Of a stretch of 64,000 bases of DNA, positions 40,125-47,496 are shown in pieces (within the stretch, counting starts at the first letter, position 1; the number at the start of each line of letters is the position of its first letter). The DNA is taken from IMG/VR virus record IMGVR_UViG_3300046689_000570, positions 1-64,000 of that record; one strand, 5' to 3'. The translations under genes and the position numbers were made by a program. This DNA comes from a virus. The notes under the pieces were generated by a model. That model ran no database searches. It was not told the origin of the DNA and saw only the letters and a program-made list of their open reading frames with translations.

Positions 40125-41641
40125 GTCGCATTATTGTCATCAACGGCCCGCCTGGCACGGGCAAGACGACCAAGCTGACCGAGATGTTCGAGTCTGCGGT
40201 GCGGCACTACGGCGCCCACCGCGTGGCCGCCGTGACCTATACCCGTGCGGCGGCGCGAGAGCTACAGGTGCGCGCGGCGACGGCCCTGGGCCTCTCCTCG
40301 CGCCTGCCTCGCGATCTCCAGCGGGAGCTGCCCTACGTGGGGACCATTCACAGCCTGGCCTACCGGGCCATCGGCCACCCGCAGATGGTGGACCGCAGGT
40401 CCATCGGCGAGTTCTTTCTGGAGCGGGTGCCTGGCATGTTCACCAAGCTACCCGACCTGGGCGAAGAGGGGATGCCAGAGTTCCCGGAGAACAGCGCGGA
40501 GCAGTTCCTCTCCGCCATCTCCGTGGCCCGCCATAAGCGCCGCGATGTGCTGGAGTATCTAGCCAAGGTTCCTGTGCTCGACTTTGATCCTGACAATGCC
40601 GAGTACCGAGACTACCGAGAGCCCTACCAGAAGTACGTCGAGTGGAAGCGGGACACTTCGCTGATGGACTTCGAGGATCTCCTGGAGCAGACGCCGCGCA
40701 CCCTGCCCGAAGTGCGGGTGCTCTTCGTGGATGAGGCACAGGACTGTAGCGCCCTCATGCTGCATCTCCTGGTCGACTGGGCCCGACCGCTGGAGTTCTC
40801 CGCCTTTGCTGGCGACCCCTTCCAGGCGCTCTACACCTGGGCCGGGGCAGATCCGCATCTTCTCATGCACCTGGGCACTGCGGTGGGGGGACCGAAGACC
40901 CTGAGCATCTCGCACCGCCTGCCTCCCAACGCAGCCAGCTACGCGGTCGATGTGCTGGAGAGTGCGGGCTGGGATGAGCCTGCCTGGATGGGCACGTGGC
41001 ACGGGAGCAGCGCACCTAAGCGGTTGGATGGCACCGCGTTCTACCTGGCCCGTACCCGTAACCTCTTGAACTTCATCCGAGGGGATCTCTATCGCGCGGG
41101 TACCCCCTTCCGAGAGCTGCGCGGTCGGGGTCCGCTGGAGACCTGGGCCGCGGATGCGTACCGTGTCCTGAACGAGGTGCAACGCGGCGAACTGGTACCG
41201 CGTGAGGCGATCCAGGTCATCGCCAAGGGGGTGCCATCCCGCTCCCTCTACCGAGGGGTGAAGGCGGAGCTGGAGCGCCAGCACGGAGGCGAGCTGATCG
41301 GGCGCCGCCAGATCGAGCAGCTTACCCGCGAATCGCTGGAGCTAACCATGGACCGCGTGACGCACAGCGACTACTACCGCCTGATGGTCGCCACCCATGG
41401 ACCGCAGTCGCTGTACCACACCCCGCAGCTTGCGATCGGCACGGTGCACGCGGCCAAGGGGGCAGAGGCCGACCACGTGCGGCTGCTCGCCAACTGGGGC
41501 ACGATCCCTTACACCGCTACGGGAACCCCAGAGGGGGCCAAGAGCGAGGCGTGTGTGGCCTACGTGGGCGCCACCCGCCATCGTGAGAAGTTCGATCTCG
41601 TCGATCTCAACGCACCTGGAGGACTGTACCCGTGGCCGTGA
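40121..41641 (+). CDS. UvrD/Rep-like superfamily 1 helicase
   Basis: 506 residues. Motif I GPPGTGKTT (residues 9-17), Ia TYTRAAARELQVRA, TIHSLAYRAIG, motif II LFVDEAQD (about 200), motif III GDPFQALYTWAGA, SHRLPP, motif V GTVHAAKGAEADHV (about 440) and motif VI YVGATRHREKFD. It is shorter than bacterial UvrD because domain 2B is reduced. A 3'-5' helicase or translocase used in replication or recombination. Overlaps the next gene by ten bases. Confidence 0.85.
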   Translation: MSRIIVINGPPGTGKTTKLTEMFESAVRHYGAHRVAAVTYTRAAARELQVRAATALGLSSRLPRDLQRELPYVGTIHSLAYRAIGHPQMVDRRSIGEFFLERVPGMFTKLPDLGEEGMPEFPENSAEQFLSAISVARHKRRDVLEYLAKVPVLDFDPDNAEYRDYREPYQKYVEWKRDTSLMDFEDLLEQTPRTLPEVRVLFVDEAQDCSALMLHLLVDWARPLEFSAFAGDPFQALYTWAGADPHLLMHLGTAVGGPKTLSISHRLPPNAASYAVDVLESAGWDEPAWMGTWHGSSAPKRLDGTAFYLARTRNLLNFIRGDLYRAGTPFRELRGRGPLETWAADAYRVLNEVQRGELVPREAIQVIAKGVPSRSLYRGVKAELERQHGGELIGRRQIEQLTRESLELTMDRVTHSDYYRLMVATHGPQSLYHTPQLAIGTVHAAKGAEADHVRLLANWGTIPYTATGTPEGAKSEACVAYVGATRHREKFDLVDLNAPGGLYPWP

Positions 41642-42243
41642 GCTGCAACAAGTTCGGGGTCCTGCTCAAGCAGATCCGCCTAGCGGCCGGCTGGTCCCAG
41701 CCGCACCTGGCCAAGGCTGCCGCGCTGGAAATCCACTACCCCATGCAGCTAGAGAGTGGCGCCAAGCCACATCCCCGCGTCGAGACGGTGGACTCCCTGG
41801 CCCGTGCGCTGGGGGTGAGCGGCTTGGAGGCTGACCAGCTTCGCGCCGCAGCGGGCTACGTGCCCGTCACCGTGGAGAAGGGGGAGTGGTCGAACGCACA
41901 GTACCAGCTCTCCCGCTTTCTTGCAGACCCCCGCATAGAAGGGGGTCTGAAATTGCAGATTCTGCAAAGAATCGAGGTGATGCTCGGCGACTGCCAACCC
42001 TGTGAGAGTTGGGGAGGGTATGCCCGCGACATACCCCCTCGACCGCAAGCCAAGAAGCTGATTCTCCAGGAGCTAGCCCTCGGGGACTTCACCCGCCAGC
42101 AGCTCGAAGTGCGGACTACTCTCTTCCAGTCCACCGTGAACCGCACCCTGACTGAACTCATGCGGGCAGGCAAGGTGGTGAAGAACAACACCACGCATCG
42201 CTGGTCCCTGGCGGACCAACATGGCCAAACCTGCGAGAAGTAA
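41632..42243 (+). CDS. XRE-family regulator with C-terminal winged helix
   Basis: 203 residues, GTG start nine bases after GGAGG. Residues 8-68 are a classic XRE helix-turn-helix (FGVLLKQIRLAAGWSQPHLAKAA, then ESGAKPHPRVETVDSLARALGV). Residues 140-195 form a second, winged-helix-like domain (KKLILQELALGDFTRQQLEVRT, NRTLTELMRAGKVV). Two DNA-binding domains in one protein suggest a regulator that bridges sites, perhaps the TTTTGCG promoters. It ends before a bidirectional terminator. Confidence 0.75.
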   Translation: MAVSCNKFGVLLKQIRLAAGWSQPHLAKAAALEIHYPMQLESGAKPHPRVETVDSLARALGVSGLEADQLRAAAGYVPVTVEKGEWSNAQYQLSRFLADPRIEGGLKLQILQRIEVMLGDCQPCESWGGYARDIPPRPQAKKLILQELALGDFTRQQLEVRTTLFQSTVNRTLTELMRAGKVVKNNTTHRWSLADQHGQTCEK

Positions 42244-42265
42244 CTCAATCAGGCGGTAACCAAAA

Positions 42266-42305
42266 AGCCCCGGCCTCTGTGACTGCACCACAGGACCGGG
42301 GCTTT
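42266..42305. terminator. Bidirectional terminator between convergent genes
   Basis: AAAAAGCCCCGG ... CCGGGGCTTT stem with an inner CTGTG/CACAG extension; A-run on one side and T-run on the other. It lies between the XRE gene (plus) and Prim-Pol gene (minus). Confidence 0.85.
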
Positions 42306-42367
42306 CTGTTTGCCAGGAGACTACCGGGTGGACGAGACCTACGACGAGTACGCGAATCCCCGCCGTA

Positions 42368-43885
42368 TTATAGCAGGATGTCGAAGGGGAGATACCACAG
42401 GTCCCAGTACGAACCGTCGGGGAACTGGTAGAGCACGTTGCCGCCGCCCATGGAGCGCAGCGTCTGCCAAATCTGGTGCGCCGCGGGAGCGGGTCGGAGC
42501 TTGGTCCCGATGTTGTTGACCAGCAGGTCGCCGTTGACGATCAGCAGGTTTCTCGCGTCATCGTACCAGGAGGTGGGCGCCTTGGCGGGGGACTCAGGGA
42601 TCTCGTGGAGGGGATTGCCGCGCAGGACCTTGAGGATCCCGAACTTGATAACGCCCGTCTGCGTGGCGCTCTCGGGTACCTCCTCTTTCTCGGCCAGGTT
42701 GAAGATGGCTTCCGCGAAGAACTTGCCGCCACCCTTCTCCATGAAGACGTCCCCGAACTGTGGCACGAAGTTCAACTGCACGCCCATGCGGCGGGTGACG
42801 ATGTTCATCTCGAACAGGTCGTCGCCGTTCAGGGTAACCGTGCGCTCCTCGCCGCGCACCTCCAGGTCCAGCTCATACTGTGGGTCGTCCATCTCGATGC
42901 GGCGTACACGGAGTAGCTTGAAGTTGCGCCCCACTTCCTGGTGCTTGGCATCCTCTTTGGCCGCCACTCGCTCGTGCACATTGTGGATGGTGCGGAGCAC
43001 GTAGCCTCGTCCGTGGTTGGGACGGCCGCGCTCCTGGTAGGTATGGCTGCCAATCGGAAACGTGGCGAACACGACCTCGATCTGCTCTGCGGTGAGCCCG
43101 GCCCCGTCCAACTGTGCACATACCGCGAAGTCGATCTCAGAGTTGGACTTGGTGCGGGCCCACTCACCCACCCCAGCCTCAACCAGGGGATCGAAGATGG
43201 CCCGCTTCACACGGGAGGTGAGGGCGAGGTGCTCCAACAGAAAGACGGCCTTCTCGTAGTCGGCACCCACCAGGGGAGGGATGATCGTGCGGTCGGAGAA
43301 GTCTTCGGCAGGAGGGGCGACGGCAGGAACCGCAGTGGGCACGGTCCCCGAGTAGGCAGCATAGAGGCGGTCGTAAACCTGACGGGCATTGGCACAGCTA
43401 CGGATGTGCTCGAAGTCTCCCATCAGCACGCGGTAGGAGCCGCCACTCGGGTGCGTGGACGGAGGCACCACCACGTAGGAGCCCTCGCCTTTGATGTCCG
43501 CTACCCGCATCCCGGCGCGATCGTTGTAGGCGGTGGTGCTCGGATGGTCGGTCGAGAAGAGGAAGACGTGCAGCTTATCACTACCCGTCTCGATGACGAG
43601 GGTGTTCAGTGAGGGAAGGTGGGGGCGGATCCAGGTGCAGAAGGGGATCGAGTCGATGTCGCAAACGTGTAAGCCATGGCTGACTTTACCGCAGATGATG
43701 GCGAGGTTCGCGTCGGGGTACTTGACGGCCCACTCGGCTAGCTCATCTTCGGTGGGGATGCGGGTCTGGTATTCCTTCCACTTGAATCCGGTGATGGGTT
43801 GCTTATCGTGAGGCGTTACGGGGATTACCGAGAGTCCGAGGCTCCGATAGTAGCGGGCGTCGTCGACCCAGGTACGTATAGCCAC
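42368..43885 (-). CDS. Bifunctional primase/polymerase (Prim-Pol) protein
   Basis: 505 residues, GTG start with GGAG at good spacing. The N-terminal Prim-Pol domain shows ARYYRSLGLSVIPVTPHDKQP, LAIICG, the metal motif CDIDS (Asp76, Asp78), His106 in KLHVFLF, and VADIKGEGSYVVVPPSTHPSGGSY. Residues 200-300 are helical and about 310-505 are of unknown fold. It would make primers for phage replication. It is the only minus-strand gene in the 30.7-56.8 kb block and is insulated by a terminator and a divergent promoter region, so it has its own expression control. Confidence 0.8.
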   Translation of the reverse strand: MAIRTWVDDARYYRSLGLSVIPVTPHDKQPITGFKWKEYQTRIPTEDELAEWAVKYPDANLAIICGKVSHGLHVCDIDSIPFCTWIRPHLPSLNTLVIETGSDKLHVFLFSTDHPSTTAYNDRAGMRVADIKGEGSYVVVPPSTHPSGGSYRVLMGDFEHIRSCANARQVYDRLYAAYSGTVPTAVPAVAPPAEDFSDRTIIPPLVGADYEKAVFLLEHLALTSRVKRAIFDPLVEAGVGEWARTKSNSEIDFAVCAQLDGAGLTAEQIEVVFATFPIGSHTYQERGRPNHGRGYVLRTIHNVHERVAAKEDAKHQEVGRNFKLLRVRRIEMDDPQYELDLEVRGEERTVTLNGDDLFEMNIVTRRMGVQLNFVPQFGDVFMEKGGGKFFAEAIFNLAEKEEVPESATQTGVIKFGILKVLRGNPLHEIPESPAKAPTSWYDDARNLLIVNGDLLVNNIGTKLRPAPAAHQIWQTLRSMGGGNVLYQFPDGSYWDLWYLPFDILL

Positions 43886-44047
43886 AGGTAGTCTCCAGCG
43901 TAAAGTGGGGATCGCTAGGGGAGGGACTCCTCTGGGTGGGATAGCAGTTAGGGTATGCGGTATCCTCCTGGCGGAAAGTTGCGCAGCGCCGAGAATCGGG
44001 AACCAAGTCTACGCCCGACCGGCCGAGGCGCGCAAGGCGGAGTGCTG
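43886..44047. promoter_or_regulatory. Divergent intergenic region
   Basis: 160 bases between Prim-Pol (leftward) and methyltransferase (rightward). It must contain start signals for both. I see GGTATGCGGTATCC, a short direct repeat, but no clear match to the TTTTGCG promoter class. Confidence 0.4.
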
Positions 44048-45103
44048 ATGGATTGGAGCGTCGGGGTAGGCCATGCCCTCACCCTACTCAAGGCCCTACC
44101 TGAGGGGCAGGTTCACTCGGTAGTGACCTCGCCGCCCTACTTCCGTCTGCGGGATTACGGTACTGCTCCTCAAGTATGGGGGGGTGACCCCTACTGTACT
44201 CACGATTGGGGTGAACCGGAAAGCCCCCGCTGCTGGATGTGCAGCGCCTGGCGGGGAGAGCTGGGGCGGGAGCTGCGGGTTGAGGACTACATCTCCCACC
44301 TGACGCTGCTCTTTCGCGAGGTGAAGCGGGTACTCCATGCTCAGGGAACCCTGTGGGTCAACCTCGGGGACTGCTACGCGGGCGCCACCGATGGGCCCGT
44401 GCCACCTGGCTACAAGGCAAAGGATCTCATCCCCGTTTCATGGCTCCTGGGGCAGGCGCTAAGGGAGGATGGCTGGTGGCTCCGCTCCCAAATCATCTGG
44501 CACAAGCCCAACGTGAAGCCGAACTCCTACCGCGATCGTCCGGTGTCGGACTACGAGCCGGTGCTGATGCTAAGCAAGCAAGAGCACTACTACTACGACT
44601 ATCTGGAGGGATTAGAAGATGGGATGGGTGGCGGTCAACGCAATCTGCGCACGGTATGGAGCATCAACACAGAGGGATCCGGCTACAAACACTACGCGTG
44701 TTACCCTCGGGAACTCCCACTTCGATGTATTAGATTGGGAACTCCAGGAGTGGTCTGTCCACGATGCGGTACTCCACATCGAAGAGAGGTTGCAACGACT
44801 CGCGGCGCCACCAACGAACGCGAAGCCGTACTCCAGCGGGTCAGGACCGCAGGCGCTATCTCTGGTGGACGCACCGGCGTTACGCTCGGCAAGACGCGCG
44901 AGATTAGCCGCACCGATGGAGGCTTCGTAAAGACCTGCACCTGTGACACGGACGAGACGCTCCCCGGTATCGTGCTCGATCCGTTTGGCGGGCTGATGCG
45001 CACCGGCGAAGCTGCGCTAGAGCTAGGCCGACGCTTCATCGGGCTAGAGCTAAGCCCAGAGTACGCCGAAGAGGGTAAGCGTAGGCTCGCCGCCTTGTCA
45101 TGA
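44048..45103 (+). CDS. N4-cytosine/N6-adenine DNA methyltransferase
   Basis: 351 residues from ATG 44048 (AAGGCGGAG upstream); the longer frame starts in the regulatory gap. Class beta order: catalytic TSPPYFRLRDYG near residue 28, a helical target-recognition part, WVNLGDCYAG, LRSQIIWHKPNVKPNSYRDRP, YEPVLMLSK. Cys motifs CPRCGTPH and CTCD follow as a zinc insert, then the S-adenosylmethionine motif IVLDPFGGLMRTGEAALELGR. The usual 'DPF-GSGTT' reads DPFGGLMRTG, a deviation. SPPY favours N4-cytosine. Likely protects phage DNA from restriction. Confidence 0.8.
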   Translation: MDWSVGVGHALTLLKALPEGQVHSVVTSPPYFRLRDYGTAPQVWGGDPYCTHDWGEPESPRCWMCSAWRGELGRELRVEDYISHLTLLFREVKRVLHAQGTLWVNLGDCYAGATDGPVPPGYKAKDLIPVSWLLGQALREDGWWLRSQIIWHKPNVKPNSYRDRPVSDYEPVLMLSKQEHYYYDYLEGLEDGMGGGQRNLRTVWSINTEGSGYKHYACYPRELPLRCIRLGTPGVVCPRCGTPHRREVATTRGATNEREAVLQRVRTAGAISGGRTGVTLGKTREISRTDGGFVKTCTCDTDETLPGIVLDPFGGLMRTGEAALELGRRFIGLELSPEYAEEGKRRLAALS

Positions 45104-45153
45104 TCGAAGCTGGCCTGCTAAAATTCGGCCAGATTTTGCGCAGGAGCCGGCCG

Positions 45154-45327
45154 ATGCCAACGACTCCAGAAGATCCCGAGTACGACCTCAAGCTCACTGG
45201 ATGGCGGTACTGTACCGTCTGCAATCGCCCCGTCGCGGTGATCGTGAATGGTGAGCGTCGCGCCCTCACCACCTTCGGGGGCGTTCACGCTGACGGAGGT
45301 TACCGCTGCAAGAAGCACAAGAAGTAG
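45154..45327 (+). CDS. Small zinc-ribbon protein
   Basis: 57 residues from ATG 45154, eight bases after CAGGAG; a longer form from ATG 45100 would overlap the methyltransferase stop as ATGA. YCTVCNRPVAV and a C-terminal YRCKKHKK give a Cys3/His zinc site. Typical of small phage nucleic-acid-binding proteins. Confidence 0.6.
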   Translation: MPTTPEDPEYDLKLTGWRYCTVCNRPVAVIVNGERRALTTFGGVHADGGYRCKKHKK

Positions 45328-45338
45328 GAGCAGCAGGC

Positions 45339-45539
45339 ATGAGTTGGACAGAAGCCGAAGTGAATGTCGAGGTTCGTGGCATGATCTTCTCCCAGCAGGC
45401 GAGCGGGAACGTGGTAGTGCGGGTAACTCCTGAGCGGCGCACTGTGGTCCTCACCGAGTTAGAGTGGAAGCTCGTGGTCAGTACCCTGAGTGAAGCGAAG
45501 TTTTTCTTCGAGACGAAGGCTCCTAAGGGGGGGCATTGA
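45339..45539 (+). CDS. Small protein of the 'VVLTxxEWKxVVS' group
   Basis: 66 residues, ATG start. Its core SGNVVVRVTPERRTVVLTELEW then KLVVSTLSEAK parallels the 73-residue protein beside the portal (22361-22582), 23 kb away on the other strand. The shared domain suggests a duplicated small gene with copies in the early and late regions. The function is unknown. Confidence 0.65.
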   Translation: MSWTEAEVNVEVRGMIFSQQASGNVVVRVTPERRTVVLTELEWKLVVSTLSEAKFFFETKAPKGGH

Positions 45540-46087
45540 TGCCCCGCTACTTTATCGACTTCGAGTTCATTGAGGATGGCAAGACTATTGACCCGATTTC
45601 GATTGGGATAGTCTGCGAAGATGGCCGCGAGTTCTACGCTGAGAATCAGGAGTGCGATCTGAGTAAGGCGGGAGACTTCGTGCAGGAGCACGTCATCCCG
45701 CAGCTCTGGCACCTTCATGGGGATAAACGGGAGCATAACGCCTGGATTAGGGACGGGGGCACGGGCGGACTCTTTCACAGGTCGGGACTGGCCCGCGAGG
45801 TCCGCGTCTTCTGTAGCCCAGAGCAGTATGGAAAGCCGGAGTTCTGGGGCTACTATGCAGACTATGACTGGGTAGTGCTCTGTCAACTATTTGGCACCAT
45901 GATGGACCTACCCAATGGCTGGCCCAAGTATTGCCACGACCTGAAGCAGTGGTGCGATCAGCTCGGCAACCCCCAGCTACCCAAACAAGAAAGCGGCGAG
46001 CACCATGCCCTGGCTGATGCCCGCTGGAATCGTGAAGTCCACGCTTTTCTAGATGCGATCGCTGCGTTAGAGAAGCTAGCAAAGTGA
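45539..46087 (+). CDS. DnaQ-like 3'-5' exonuclease (Rv2179c-type)
   Basis: 182 residues from ATG 45539 (TGATG overlap). Exo I YFIDFEFIEDGK, DPISIGIV; Exo II WGYYADYDWVVLCQLFG; Exo III HHALADARWNREV. The four acidic residues and the final His-x4-Asp are present, so it should be active. Similar proteins include the mycobacterial Rv2179c exoribonuclease. It could degrade RNA primers or host RNA, or edit DNA. Coupled to the helicase by GTGA. Confidence 0.8.
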   Translation: MPRYFIDFEFIEDGKTIDPISIGIVCEDGREFYAENQECDLSKAGDFVQEHVIPQLWHLHGDKREHNAWIRDGGTGGLFHRSGLAREVRVFCSPEQYGKPEFWGYYADYDWVVLCQLFGTMMDLPNGWPKYCHDLKQWCDQLGNPQLPKQESGEHHALADARWNREVHAFLDAIAALEKLAK

Positions 46088-47496
46088 ACAGCCCCCTGAT
46101 GCCGCACCAGCTCGAAGCCGCGTGGCGTGCGTATCACCGCCTGACGCGCGGCGAGGGCAAGCGCGGTTACTACTGGGCCCACGCACCTGGAGTGGGGAAG
46201 ACGCTCAGCGCCATCACGCTGATCCGCCTCCTCCAACCTGTGCGGACCCTGGTCGTGACCAACGCACCTGGCTGGGGCGTGTGGCAGCGGGAGCTAGATC
46301 ACTGGTGGGAGCCAGGCAAGTGGCAGGCGCCGCCAACGTACCGCCACCTAGACCCTGACATCCCGATCGCGATCTACACCTATGACCAGTTCAAGGGGCC
46401 CTACGGAGTAGAGCGGCAGACCATCGTGAAGAACTGGAAGCCGGGTCTCGTGGTGCTCGACGAGTCGCACAAGATCAAAGGTGCGGGCTCGGTCCGCAGC
46501 AAGACGCTGGCCAAGATCATCGAGCGGATCGAGTTGCGGCTCCTCATGAGCGGTACCCCGGCGCACAGCCCGTTGGACTGGTGGGCCCAGTATCGCTACG
46601 TCGACCCCGAGAACCCGCGCTGGAAGCAGCGGTTCACCCAGTACAAGAAAGAGATCGCGGTCTTTGGAGGGCCGGAGGGGGTATGGATCGAAGGCTTTCG
46701 TGCGGACGTCTGTGCTCAGGTGAGCGAGGAGATGGCGCCACTTACCCACGTCGCCACTGAAGAAGTTCTGGATCTGGAAGAGCCGCTAGAGACCGTCATC
46801 CCCGTCACCCTGAACACGAAAGAGCAGAAGGCGTACAAAGACCTGGCCAAAGAGATGCTCTACGCCAGCGAGTATGGCGTGACCTCAGTCGCCAATCCTA
46901 TGCTCAAGCCCATGCGGCTACATCAGGTGACCAGCGGTTGGTTGATGACGGATCCCGAAGAGGATGAGGTGGGCGCCCGCCATCTGGTGGAGCTGGGAGA
47001 CTCGAAGCTCCAGGTGTTGCGAGAGGTGCTGGATGAACGGGCTCAAGAGAAAGTCGTGATCTCGGCCTACTTCCTGAATGACCTTCAGCGCATCGCAGGG
47101 CTCTGTGCCAGGCTCAAGCGGCCACTACGGGTAATCGACGGCAGCACGTCCAAGACGGCCCGCACAGGGGCAGAGGATTGGTTTCAGGGCACCGACGAGC
47201 AGAACGCGGTGATCGTGCTTCAGCAGCAGGCGGGGGGCGAGGCCATCACCCTGACCGCCTCACGTTTCCTGGTGCTGTTCTCGCTGGCGCCCAGCGTGAT
47301 CGCGTTCCGCCAGGTCCTCGGGCGCATCTTCCGCAAGGGACAGACGAGGCGAGCACAGGTGTTGTATCTTTCGGGTTCCAAGAACGACGAGGCGATCTTC
47401 AAGGGCTTGAAGCAGGGGCTCGACGAGGCGGGACTCCAGCGGATGCTACTTGAACAGCTCAGGCAGGAGGCGCTCTCTCATGCCACGCAACCCTGA
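46084..47496 (+). CDS. SNF2/superfamily 2 helicase
   Basis: 470 residues, GTG start overlapping the exonuclease stop (ATG 46099 is the alternative). Motif Q/I: PHQLEAAWRAY, then APGVGKTLSAI; motif Ia VVTNAPGWGVWQREL; II LVVLDESHKIK; III LLMSGTPAHSPLDWW; IV-VI KVVISAYFLNDLQRI, VIVLQQQAGGEAITLTAS, then FRQVLGRIFRKGQTRRAQV with the SNF2-type 'R-xGQ' arginine finger. A translocase for replication or recombination. Overlaps the polymerase gene by 17 bases. Confidence 0.85.
   Translation: MNSPLMPHQLEAAWRAYHRLTRGEGKRGYYWAHAPGVGKTLSAITLIRLLQPVRTLVVTNAPGWGVWQRELDHWWEPGKWQAPPTYRHLDPDIPIAIYTYDQFKGPYGVERQTIVKNWKPGLVVLDESHKIKGAGSVRSKTLAKIIERIELRLLMSGTPAHSPLDWWAQYRYVDPENPRWKQRFTQYKKEIAVFGGPEGVWIEGFRADVCAQVSEEMAPLTHVATEEVLDLEEPLETVIPVTLNTKEQKAYKDLAKEMLYASEYGVTSVANPMLKPMRLHQVTSGWLMTDPEEDEVGARHLVELGDSKLQVLREVLDERAQEKVVISAYFLNDLQRIAGLCARLKRPLRVIDGSTSKTARTGAEDWFQGTDEQNAVIVLQQQAGGEAITLTASRFLVLFSLAPSVIAFRQVLGRIFRKGQTRRAQVLYLSGSKNDEAIFKGLKQGLDEAGLQRMLLEQLRQEALSHATQP

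Noticed and set aside
42310-42519. Small plus-strand gene (VDETYDEYANPRR...) after the terminator
   Set aside because: A fair ribosome site, but most of the frame is antisense to the Prim-Pol end and no terminator or neighbour supports it.
45115-45145. ATTTTGCG block as a fifth promoter of the TTTTGCG class
   Set aside because: No TTGACA-like box at 17-18 bases and the -10 differs; the match is partial.
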